From Methanosarcina sp. (GTDB lineage Archaea > Halobacteriota > Methanosarcinia > Methanosarcinales > Methanosarcinaceae): DNA of 11,955 nt. Of the stretch, positions 1 to 6,457 are shown one piece after another. The position numbers and the translations under genes are program-made. Each line of letters starts with the position of its first letter. Positions within the stretch are counted from its first letter, which is position 1. Location: contig JAMXLQ010000138.1 of the NCBI GenBank assembly GCA_024280975.1, forward strand, positions 1 to 11,955. The letters are read 5' to 3'. The notes beneath the pieces are model-generated. The model saw only the letters and a program-made list of their open reading frames with translations. It made no database searches and was not told the origin of the DNA.

Positions 1-858
1 GACAATAAAATGAACTTTAACGAAAAATATGGAATCCAACTCATGCACTCGGAAGAAAATATACTCTCAAACAATAGTGCAGATTCAAATCATCATGGAG
101 TCATTCTGGAAAATAATTGCAGCGACAACAATCTGACCGGGAACATGGTAGGCTCGAATGCAGGTTACGGTTTTTACCTAATAAACTCAAGCAGTAACAA
201 CCTCAATAATAATACGATAAGCAAGAACGATATGGGAATTTACCTGACAAACTCAAACCTGAGCATAATTTCAGGGAATAATATTTCGGGAAATATCCGG
301 TACGGAATGTGGATATCATATTCAAATTACGGTATATTCTCCGAGAATATAATTAGTGAAAGCAACTGGGGTATTCATATGAACTCTTCGGATAACTGTA
401 CACTTTCCGGAAATATCCTTGCTTTCAATCGTATCGCAGGCCTTTCAATGTGTCCAGCCTGCGATAACAATACTGTACTTAATAACTATTTCAATAATAC
501 CTTTAATGCAGATATAGGCAACAGGAGAAATACCTGGAATGCAGTAAAGAAAGCAGGCATTAACATCGTCGGGGGGCCCTATATTGGAGGCAACTTCTGG
601 GCAAACCCGGAAGGGACAGGTTTCTCTCAAACTGCACCGGATAAAGATAAAGACGGCATTGCAGATATAAAGTATAATGAAACCAACTTTACTGATTCTC
701 TGCCTCTTGTGCCTGTTTTTAATTCGCAGCAGACTCCTCCAGTTGTAAATCTTAGTACCGAGCTTAAAAAACCCAGTACTGTTCTTACAGACTCCAGTAC
801 TAATCTTACAAACTCCAGAAACGATCTTACTGACACTACGGTCTCAAAAGTGACTTAA
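1..858 (+). CDS. NosD/CASH-type parallel beta-helix surface protein, C-terminal part (5' end outside window)
   Basis: The reading frame is open from base 1 (Asp-Asn-Lys before the first Met at base 10), so the gene begins upstream and only about 285 C-terminal residues are visible. The visible part has successive beta-helix turns of about 22 residues, rich in Asn, Ser and Gly, with recurring N-N-x-I/L-x-x-N and G-I/M-x-I/L patterns. These are typical of the periplasmic copper-binding NosD/CASH family used as repeat domains in Methanosarcina surface proteins. A closing module follows (W-N-A-V...GGPYIGGNFWANPEGTGFS, then D-K-D-K-D-G-I-A-D), which usually caps this domain. The tail is Ser/Thr-rich and carries three 7-residue repeats at 775-837. 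There is no C-terminal membrane anchor. A role in the S-layer or envelope is inferred; no enzymatic function is claimed. The gene is convergent with ppcA. Confidence 0.85.
   Translation, partial: DNKMNFNEKYGIQLMHSEENILSNNSADSNHHGVILENNCSDNNLTGNMVGSNAGYGFYLINSSSNNLNNNTISKNDMGIYLTNSNLSIISGNNISGNIRYGMWISYSNYGIFSENIISESNWGIHMNSSDNCTLSGNILAFNRIAGLSMCPACDNNTVLNNYFNNTFNADIGNRRNTWNAVKKAGINIVGGPYIGGNFWANPEGTGFSQTAPDKDKDGIADIKYNETNFTDSLPLVPVFNSQQTPPVVNLSTELKKPSTVLTDSSTNLTNSRNDLTDTTVSKVT
775..837 (+). repeat. Three 21-bp tandem repeats in the NosD-like tail
   Basis: Three consecutive 21-bp units (775-795, 796-816, 817-837) encode S-T-V-L-T-D-S, S-T-N-L-T-N-S and R-N-D-L-T-D-T. The first two differ at only a few bases and the third is more diverged. 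The product is a Ser/Thr/Asn-rich stalk-like tail that could carry glycans (inference). Confidence 0.8.
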
Positions 859-954
859 ACGCCTGTGCCTGAAAAAACAGCTCAAACAATGCCATAGAAG
901 AGGCCGATGGAAAGTGAGAAACGTCGTAAAATTGAGACCAAATGCGATGGCACT

Positions 955-977
955 GAAAGAAAATAAAAAGAAAGAGT
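955..977 (-). terminator. Oligo-pyrimidine terminator region of ppcA
   Basis: On the minus strand, about 30-50 bases past the ppcA stop, the sequence is a T-rich tract interrupted by C and A. Archaeal termination commonly occurs at such U-rich tracts without a hairpin. The same region separates ppcA from the convergent NosD-like gene. Confidence 0.45.
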
Positions 978-1003
978 GAGTGATCAATTGGAAATGGAAT
1001 AAC

Positions 1004-2584
1004 TTAACCAAGAGCTTTTCTTATTTTTCCCATTTTGGTGAGGGTCGAGCATACAAGCTGGGAAACTTCCTCATCCATGCAGTTCCCTGTACTTCCTGCC
1101 TGCAGGAGGTCAGGCTGCATCATTTCCACCAGGATGCGGTACGAAGGTTCGGGATTGGTTTTAATGTCAAAGGCATCACATAGAATTTCGAGGTCTTTGC
1201 GGACTTCCTTCAAACATTCAGCAGGTAGGAAACGGGAAGCTACATTGAGATCCAGATATCCGGATGCAAAATTTAGGTCACCTGCAAGGGAGGGGAAGTA
1301 TTTTGTAAGCAAGTTTTCACAGGCAGCTTCTCCAAGTTTTTCTCGTGCTGCTTCAAGGGCACGACCTGTACCTATAAATTCCGGAGGCAGGCCTATGGAA
1401 TAGAGAGCGCCTGTAAACTTGATTGCCCGTGGAAGGTGCAGGTTTTCAGCAGGCATGCTGACCTCGAGCTCTTTTCCAATATCTGCACGGCAAAGATTGA
1501 TAAGACCTGAATTGTCAGGAGCGCTTCTTGAATATCCGCCTGTCCCTTTGTGCATAAGACGATCCCGCTGCTGGGGGAGGAGGTCAGCTATCCGGTTTAT
1601 TATAGGAGCCAATTGCCCAAGAGTCCAGCCGTAACTTGCCCCAAAAATCCCAATGAGGTTAACTATTTCTTCTTTTTCCTCGGCGGAAAAAATTTTTGGA
1701 GTTTCAGGCAGCCTCGCTTTTGCAAGGTTTACCAGGGCTTCAGCATCTCCTTTTTTGTGGCTGTACCTGAGCGCCGATTGGAGAGTGATGGTCCCGACTC
1801 CCCGGTATTCCCTGAAAAAGTTTTCCGCATTCTTTAGATCCAAGTGCCCTCTGAAAGGTAGTGTTCCTGCTCCGAATATTATGCCAGTTTGAGCGTCAAG
1901 TTCAGAATTTAGTTCTGAAAGTCCGTTTATTGCGTATTTGCACGAGAGAGTGCTCGCAACGTGCCCAAAGGAAAGAGCAGAGTCAGATTTTCCCAAAAAT
2001 ACCCTGAATTTGTCAGGAGCTATTCCGAAGTGTTCTTCCCAGGCAAGAATCGTATTTTTTGCAAGTTCTCTTGCGTGCAGCAGCGCAGGAGCATCCTCTA
2101 TAAGAGGAATTATGCGGGGGACTTCCATTGAGAACCTGAACTCCTTTTTTGCAAGCTCGCTTATATCTACCATATGCTGTTGAGCTTCAATAATTTCCTT
2201 GACGCTGCCTGTCATGGGATGTACGAACTCATTGATTGCCTGGATATCTGAGTATTTGAGGGCATTATAGTTAGCCTCAGCAATTGACATCATAACCATG
2301 AGCTGCCTGAATCGATTTTCCTGAACTGCGCTCGGAGCCCTGGGAGTAATGAAAATATCCTTTCCGGGTACAAGGTCCGTCTCTTCTACAAGTTTTGATA
2401 CGATCTGGACATTCTGATGGTAAGGTGTGGCCTTCCCTTCGTAATCCGGCATGTACTCGTCACAACCGAATACCGTTGCAGCTTCTATAGCTTCTCCCGG
2501 CTCTTCCTGTGTTGCGATATATTTTGATGCCGAATCCGGATGCTGGGTACACATTACCTTTGGAAAAACGGTTTTTCTGCTCAT
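1004..2584 (-). CDS. ppcA: Phosphoenolpyruvate carboxylase, archaeal type
   Basis: This 526-residue protein matches the archaeal-type PEP carboxylase family (about 500-530 residues), not the roughly 900-residue bacterial/plant type. The enzyme adds bicarbonate to PEP to give oxaloacetate and phosphate in the cytoplasm. In methanogens this feeds aspartate and the incomplete TCA pathway. Recognisable conserved blocks are TQHPDSASKY near residue 14, FGCDEYMPDYEGKATPYHQ near 39, VPRIIPLIEDAP near 155, LGKSDSALSFGHVAS near 197, GAGTLPFRGHLDLKNAENF near 240, KGTGGYSRSAPDNSGL near 345 and IGLPPEFIGTGRAL near 398. The ATG is preceded by a good Shine-Dalgarno sequence, GAGG at 2598-2595 on the minus strand, with 10 bases between it and the ATG. 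It appears to be monocistronic. Its leader contains the 12-bp repeat tract described separately. The sequence looks intact. Confidence 0.96.
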   Translation of the reverse strand: MSRKTVFPKVMCTQHPDSASKYIATQEEPGEAIEAATVFGCDEYMPDYEGKATPYHQNVQIVSKLVEETDLVPGKDIFITPRAPSAVQENRFRQLMVMMSIAEANYNALKYSDIQAINEFVHPMTGSVKEIIEAQQHMVDISELAKKEFRFSMEVPRIIPLIEDAPALLHARELAKNTILAWEEHFGIAPDKFRVFLGKSDSALSFGHVASTLSCKYAINGLSELNSELDAQTGIIFGAGTLPFRGHLDLKNAENFFREYRGVGTITLQSALRYSHKKGDAEALVNLAKARLPETPKIFSAEEKEEIVNLIGIFGASYGWTLGQLAPIINRIADLLPQQRDRLMHKGTGGYSRSAPDNSGLINLCRADIGKELEVSMPAENLHLPRAIKFTGALYSIGLPPEFIGTGRALEAAREKLGEAACENLLTKYFPSLAGDLNFASGYLDLNVASRFLPAECLKEVRKDLEILCDAFDIKTNPEPSYRILVEMMQPDLLQAGSTGNCMDEEVSQLVCSTLTKMGKIRKALG

Positions 2585-2627
2585 GAAACTTAATCCTCAC
2601 TGCGTATAAGCTTAGCCTTAATTTGCC

Positions 2628-2735
2628 ACTGAACTTATTGTTGAATTCATTATGGGGTTCGCTACTGAACTTCTTACTGGATTTATTACTGAACTCGCTG
2701 TTGGATTTATTATTAAACTTGTAATTCTTTTAATG
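2628..2735. repeat. 12-bp degenerate tandem repeat upstream of ppcA
   Basis: Eight to nine consecutive 12-base units run from about 2628. Read on the plus strand, examples are ACTGAACTTATT, GTTGAATTCATT, ACTGAACTTCTT, ACTGGATTTATT, ACTGAACTCGCT and GTTGGATTTATT; the consensus is roughly RYTGRAYTYRYT. One unit (ATGGGGTTCGCT) and the last one or two are more diverged. The tract ends about 40 bases before the ppcA start codon, in its 5' leader or promoter. The plus strand contains a 31-codon open stretch through the repeat (ATG at 2652, stop at 2745-2747), but it has no Shine-Dalgarno sequence. Confidence 0.8.
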
Positions 2736-2791
2736 AATAGCAAGTAAATTACGTTATTGTTAACCACTAGTTTAGTGTAAATCGGCATCGA

Positions 2792-2837
2792 AACATATTG
2801 TTTACTTTATGATAAATGTTTCCGTTTACAATATGTT
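2792..2837. repeat. 10-bp perfect inverted repeat, 26-bp spacer
   Basis: AACATATTGT (2792-2801) and ACAATATGTT (2828-2837) are perfect reverse complements. They lie mid-way between the divergent genes ppcA and hcp. This may be a regulator binding site or a weak RNA hairpin; nothing more can be said. The rest of 2585-3276 shows no gene. Confidence 0.55.
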
Positions 2838-3163
2838 GATATGTAGAGACTGAGATAGCAAAACTCTGCGACTATACAAAACTACTGAGATTCATACCCT
2901 GAAGGCTCAAGTAGACAAGATTATTCTGTAAACAGACCGCACAAAAATGAAGTTGAAAAATAAGAGAGTCGGAAAAAAGAGTTTGATTGAGTTTTTTTGG
3001 TTTGCTTGAAGAGCATGCCAGGCTTTCTCAGGGAAAACTAAAATTTTATTGAAGCAGGGTAGGTCAATATCCAATTAATAACAATTTTTTTCAGTACCCA
3101 CTTCGAAACTGTCTCCTATATATTAGCTAGCACCGTTTATTAAAATGATAATACAAAATATAC

Positions 3164-3182
3164 TGGTATCAAAATAATACCA
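3164..3182. promoter_or_regulatory. Candidate operator upstream of hcp TATA box
   Basis: TGGTAT-N7-ATACCA forms a 19-bp palindrome with perfect 6-bp arms. It ends only a few bases before the hcp TATA box, overlapping or abutting where TFB would bind. A dyad in this position suits a transcription factor that competes with or recruits the basal machinery. The regulator is unknown. Confidence 0.45.
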
Positions 3183-3186
3183 CGTG

Positions 3187-3200
3187 TTAAATATTTAAAG
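3187..3200 (+). promoter_or_regulatory. hcp promoter, TATA box
   Basis: TTAAATATTTAAAG is a good archaeal box A. It would place the transcription start near 3220 and give a leader of about 55 bases before the hcp ATG. Confidence 0.55.
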
Positions 3201-3276
3201 AGTTTAGAACCAGCTGAAAATTTTAGAATTGAAGTAAATAGGAAATCTCGCGATAGATAAGTTTGAGGTGAATAAA

Positions 3277-4899
3277 ATGTTCTGTAATCAATGCCAAGAA
3301 GCGCTTAACGTAAAAGGTTGTACTAAAAACGGAGTATGTGGCAAAAAAGGGGAAGTTGCAGACCTTCAGGACAGACTGATCTATGTACTCAAAAGTGTCT
3401 CGTTCTATAACATAAAAGCAAGGGCTGCAGGCCTTAACGAAGAAGCAACCGACAGGTTTGTGCTTGACAGCTTCTTTGCTACCCTTACGAACACCAATTT
3501 TGACAGGCAAGAAATTGAGTCTCTTATAAACAAAGGGTTTAAGCTCAGAGACGAAATCAAGGAAAAACTGCCAGCCGAAGATTTAGATACTGAAAAAAAC
3601 CTGCCTGCTGTGGCTACGGTTACTCCTGAGAATATAGAAAGCCTTGAAGTTGCGGTTCACTCTATGCAGGACGAGGATATCAGGTCTCTCAGGGAACTTC
3701 TGACCTATGGCTTAAAAGGACTGGCTGCTTATGCTCACCATGCTTATCTCCTGGGATACAAGGATGAAGGAATCTATGAATTCATAGAAACAGGGCTGGT
3801 TTCGACTACGGACGACAGCCTCGGAGTGGAAGCTTTGCTTGGCCTAGTTATGGAGTGCGGACAAAAAGGCGTATCCGTGCTTGCCTTGCTCGATAAAGCA
3901 AACACCGAAACCTATGGAAATCCTGAGCCTACAGTCGTAAATATTGGTGTGAGGGACAAGCCTGGAATCCTTATCAGTGGGCATGACCTGCTGGATCTGG
4001 AACAGCTCCTTGAGCAGACAAAGGGCACAGGAATTGATGTTTATACGCATGGGGAGATGCTACCTGCAAACGCCTACCCTGCCTTCAAGAAATACAATAA
4101 CTTCGCAGGTAATTATGGGAATGCGTGGTGGAAACAGAATGAGGAATTCGAGAAGTTCAATGGACCGATTCTTTTGACCACAAATTGCATAATCCCACCA
4201 AGAGAATCGTACAAAAATCGAATTTATACTACCGGAGTCGTTGGATTTGAAGGTCTTACCCATATATACGAAAGAGAAGACGGCACAAAAGATTTCACTT
4301 CTCTTATTGAGCAGGCAAAAACGAGCAAGCCTCCCGAGCAGATCGAAAGCGGAACTGTAACTGCAGGCTTTGCACACGAGGCAGCTCTCTCGGTTGCGGA
4401 TAAAATAATAGCCGCCGTAAAAACCGGAAAGATCAGCAGGTTTATGGTTATGGCGGGCTGCGACGGCAGGCACAAGGAAAGGGCTTACTATACCGATTTT
4501 GCAAAAGCTCTTCCAAAAGATACTGTGATCCTGACCGCAGGCTGTGCAAAATACAGATATAACAAACTTGATCTTGGCGATATCGAAGGAATCCCGAGAG
4601 TAATCGATGCCGGACAGTGCAACGATTCTTATTCGCTTGTGGTAATAGCCCAGAAACTTGCAGAAGCTTTCGGGCTTGAGGATATAAATGACCTGCCTGT
4701 CTCCTACAATATAGCCTGGTACGAGCAAAAAGCCGTACTTGTACTGCTCGCTCTCCTGAGTCTCGGGGTAAAGAATATCACTCTTGGCCCAACACTACCG
4801 GCTTTCCTCTCACCTAACGTTATTAAAGTGCTGGTTGAAAACTTCAATCTCAGACCCAGTACAACCGTTGAAGAGGATATGAAAGTGCTTCTGAAATAA
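3277..4899 (+). CDS. hcp: Hydroxylamine reductase / hybrid-cluster protein (Hcp, prismane)
   Basis: Hcp is a soluble Fe-S protein that reduces hydroxylamine to ammonia in vitro and is linked to NO and nitrosative stress. The N-terminus has cysteines 3, 6, 15 and 21 (C-x2-C-x8-C-x5-C), the class I cubane-cluster pattern. All expected hybrid-cluster ligands are present: H236 (SGHDLLDL), E260 (YTHGEML), C304 (TTNCIIPP), C395 (MAGCDGR, the persulfide site), C423 (TAGCAKY), C448 (AGQCNDS) and E483 (AWYEQKA). The spacings C395-C423-C448-E483 (28, 25, 35) match those I recall for the Desulfovibrio enzyme. I chose the ATG at 3277, not the in-frame GTG at 3268. The GTG lies inside the Shine-Dalgarno sequence GAGGTG (3265-3270), which is correctly spaced for the ATG, and family members begin M-F-C. 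That gives 540 residues, the full class I length. No Hcr-type reductase gene is adjacent, so its electron donor is unknown. Confidence 0.96.
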   Translation: MFCNQCQEALNVKGCTKNGVCGKKGEVADLQDRLIYVLKSVSFYNIKARAAGLNEEATDRFVLDSFFATLTNTNFDRQEIESLINKGFKLRDEIKEKLPAEDLDTEKNLPAVATVTPENIESLEVAVHSMQDEDIRSLRELLTYGLKGLAAYAHHAYLLGYKDEGIYEFIETGLVSTTDDSLGVEALLGLVMECGQKGVSVLALLDKANTETYGNPEPTVVNIGVRDKPGILISGHDLLDLEQLLEQTKGTGIDVYTHGEMLPANAYPAFKKYNNFAGNYGNAWWKQNEEFEKFNGPILLTTNCIIPPRESYKNRIYTTGVVGFEGLTHIYEREDGTKDFTSLIEQAKTSKPPEQIESGTVTAGFAHEAALSVADKIIAAVKTGKISRFMVMAGCDGRHKERAYYTDFAKALPKDTVILTAGCAKYRYNKLDLGDIEGIPRVIDAGQCNDSYSLVVIAQKLAEAFGLEDINDLPVSYNIAWYEQKAVLVLLALLSLGVKNITLGPTLPAFLSPNVIKVLVENFNLRPSTTVEEDMKVLLK

Positions 4900-4925
4900 G
4901 CCTAAGGCCAGGGCCGCCCGAATCT

Positions 4926-5110
4926 CGCAACTTTTTTTTAAAAAAGGCTTGCCCGCAAACCTTTCCGGCGGAAAGCTTGACCAAAGGTCTAAGCGGGGCG
5001 CAATGCAAACCTTTTAAAAAAAGTTTGATCAAAACCGGTAAACGGCGTGATAAACCGGCGCAACGGTTTTGATCAAGCGGCGCAACGGTTGCGGCACAAC
5101 GATCGCGGCT
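4926..5110. repeat. Structured intergenic repeat region, copy A
   Basis: This stretch is dense in palindromes. A T8/A6 hairpin with GCAA/TTGC ends lies near 4927-4953. CTTTCC-GGC-GGAAAG and GACC-AAA-GGTC follow. There is a 13-bp perfect inverted repeat, TTGATCAAAACCG at 5025-5037 against 5064-5076. CGGCGCAACGGTT occurs twice in direct orientation, at 5056-5068 and 5078-5090. The 26 bases at 5040-5065 recur exactly at 6170-6195. It has no coding potential and is more GC-rich than the surrounding spacers. It is probably one copy of a family of Methanosarcina intergenic repeats, though this could not be checked. Confidence 0.7.
4932..4939 (+). terminator. Oligo-T terminator of hcp
   Basis: Eight consecutive T residues lie 33 bases after the hcp stop codon and are followed directly by six A residues. 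The T8/A6 block is flanked by GCAA and TTGC, so it can also fold as a hairpin. Confidence 0.6.
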
Positions 5111-5171
5111 AAATGCTTATATTCAAGAAGATGATTATAAACTGAGTTATAAAAATAATGAGTTTTTTCAG

Positions 5172-5193
5172 GGGCTGTTCCAGGCGGCAGCCC
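5172..5193 (+). other. Hairpin GGGCTG-N10-CAGCCC
   Basis: A 6-bp GC-rich stem with a 10-base loop is followed by a short T-containing tract. It may be a second transcription stop for hcp read-through, or the end of the repeat region. Evidence is limited to the stem. Confidence 0.35.
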
Positions 5194-5290
5194 TTTCTAA
5201 CAAAATTATTTAGAGTAACATATTTATTGTATCATGTAGCCGGTCTGAAGTACTTACTGTATTAGATTGCAAAGAGAGCTTGAAATTGTC

Positions 5291-5296
5291 AAAAAA
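5291..5296 (-). terminator. Oligo-T terminator of zinc-ribbon gene
   Basis: On the minus strand six T residues start one base after the TAA stop codon of the gene at 5298-6047, so transcription probably ends almost at the stop codon. Confidence 0.5.
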
Positions 5297-5297
5297 G

Positions 5298-6047
5298 TTA
5301 AAATCTTTTATGTAGTCTAATTTCATGGTAGCCGCAGTTTCTACATTTAAAATATCTGATTTTCTTTCTGAGAACGTAATTTAATACGTCAATATTCCTG
5401 TATTCTTCTATCGCATGTTCTTTCCCACATTCTTCGCAGGTATCTTCTATTAGGTTACCCTGCTTTTTCTCATGATGATGATCTAAGGGTTGAGGTTCAA
5501 TTTTTATATCTTCATGTCCACAGTTTCTGCAATGCCAGTATTGTGTTAAGGTTTTTGTATAGGTGTCGATTTTGCTCTCTTCTTTTACGAGGGGAGCCTG
5601 AAATTCCTCAAAAACAAAATGCTTCCCGCATTTTTCGCAGTACGAATCCGTACAATAATTCACTGCGGCCTTGTAATAACCAAACATATAAAGGAAAACA
5701 ATTTCTGATACAATTGCTAGAAATTTTCCGGCCGATAGAAAGAAGCTTTCGGATTTTGCAGAGATATAAGAAGGGAAAAACATCAAAAATAGAAATAACA
5801 GTATTGAAAGAAGAAGGAGTTTTGAGAATAAACTGGCTCTTTTTTGAATTTTTTCTATTCCAAGTTTATTTGCCAGATTAACAGCTTCTTCCCTGCTCTC
5901 AGGGCTATACCTGATGTTTAACTTCTGGGTCATTTCCACTATGTCATTTTCAGGATCTATTTTGTAGTTGATGCCTTTATAAAAAGCCTGATATGAACCT
6001 GATGGAAACCTTATGCGTCTGTCTTTTGACAATAGATCAGCGGCCAA
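5298..6047 (-). CDS. Membrane protein with two C-terminal zinc-ribbon-like modules, function unknown
   Basis: I do not recognise this 249-residue protein as a named family. Residues 1-76 are soluble and charged. Two hydrophobic segments follow (about 77-95 and 103-125), probably a helical hairpin in the membrane. The C-terminal half has two treble-clef/zinc-ribbon-like units: C137-x2-C140 with C173-x2-C176, and C204-x2-C207 with C235-x2-C238. Each pair follows the pattern C-E-x-C-G-K ... C-R-N-C-G, so the second unit looks like an internal duplication. A His-rich linker (DHHHEKK, 189-195) lies between them. The start is uncertain. The frame opens with TTG at 6047 just after an in-frame TAA and has no Shine-Dalgarno sequence. 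The TATA-like box at 6082-6091 would give an almost leaderless mRNA here; the next Met is residue 39. Copies of a 26-bp repeat lie on both sides of the gene. Confidence 0.7.
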   Translation of the reverse strand: MAADLLSKDRRIRFPSGSYQAFYKGINYKIDPENDIVEMTQKLNIRYSPESREEAVNLANKLGIEKIQKRASLFSKLLLLSILLFLFLMFFPSYISAKSESFFLSAGKFLAIVSEIVFLYMFGYYKAAVNYCTDSYCEKCGKHFVFEEFQAPLVKEESKIDTYTKTLTQYWHCRNCGHEDIKIEPQPLDHHHEKKQGNLIEDTCEECGKEHAIEEYRNIDVLNYVLRKKIRYFKCRNCGYHEIRLHKRF

Positions 6048-6081
6048 TTTCTGATTAGATTAGCTGTTATTAGTGACTATT

Positions 6082-6091
6082 TTTATATATC
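6082..6091 (-). promoter_or_regulatory. TATA box for the zinc-ribbon gene
   Basis: On the minus strand the sequence reads GATATATAAA. A start about 25 bases downstream would fall near 6055-6060, about 10 bases before the TTG codon, which suggests a leaderless or very short-leader transcript. Confidence 0.45.
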
Positions 6092-6169
6092 ACAAAGCAT
6101 AATAAATATTTTTCCAGCGGAATCTTGTCCGAATTTCTTCTCGCCTGAGTCCCGCAAGCCTTTTTCAAA

Positions 6170-6195
6170 AAACGGCGTGATAAACCGGCGCAACG
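6170..6195. repeat. Intergenic repeat, copy B (26 bp identical to 5040-5065)
   Basis: These 26 bases are identical and in the same orientation as copy A. The preceding CCGCAAGCCTTTTTCAAAAA resembles the Cys-rich-free spacer just after hcp (CCGCAAACCTTT...), so the similarity probably extends in a degenerate form to the left. No gene is evident in the rest of 6048-6457. It contains a short GC-richer remnant (6269-6360) and an 11-bp tandem duplication (AATTAAAAACT, 6401-6422). Confidence 0.75.
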
Positions 6196-6452
6196 CTTGT
6201 GCTCAAGAGGACTGAATTATGGGCAAAAGGAGTCGTTTTTCAATTTGCTGAGGAAGGGCCTGATTTACTAGAATTCCATTTTGTGATCACGGCGTCCGTT
6301 TCGTAAGAATTGCGGCCACAGCATACTATCTGTTTCGCCCGCTTCGTTTGTCCAGCCAGACTAAAACAATAGAAAGTTAAAAGATATCAAAAAGACCCAG
6401 AATTAAAAACTAATTAAAAACTGATTCAAAAGAAGAGAGAATATTTAAGAAT

Positions 6453-6457
6453 AAAAA
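6453..6457 (-). terminator. Oligo-T terminator of tRNA-Cys
   Basis: The tRNA 3' end runs directly into a T tract on the minus strand (six T counting the discriminator), as is usual for archaeal tRNA genes. Confidence 0.6.

Noticed and set aside
895..978. Pyrrolysine read-through (TAG at 895) of the NosD-like gene
   Set aside because: An in-frame TAA at 856-858 ends the protein first, so the TAG cannot be reached.
2652..2747. 31-codon hydrophobic ORF through the 12-bp repeat upstream of ppcA
   Set aside because: There is no Shine-Dalgarno sequence, and the peptide pattern follows directly from the 12-bp repeat, so it is not called as a gene.
3268..3276. GTG at 3268 as the hcp start codon
   Set aside because: This GTG is part of the Shine-Dalgarno sequence GAGGTG, and the ATG at 3277 has correct spacing and gives the family-typical M-F-C N-terminus.
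4060..4728. 222-codon ORF on the minus strand inside hcp
   Set aside because: It lies opposite a fully conserved hcp with all cluster ligands and has no recognisable domain or start signal, so it is a coding shadow.
5025..5110. CRISPR array
   Set aside because: The short repeats here are two or three copies with irregular spacing and nested palindromes, and there are no cas genes in the window.
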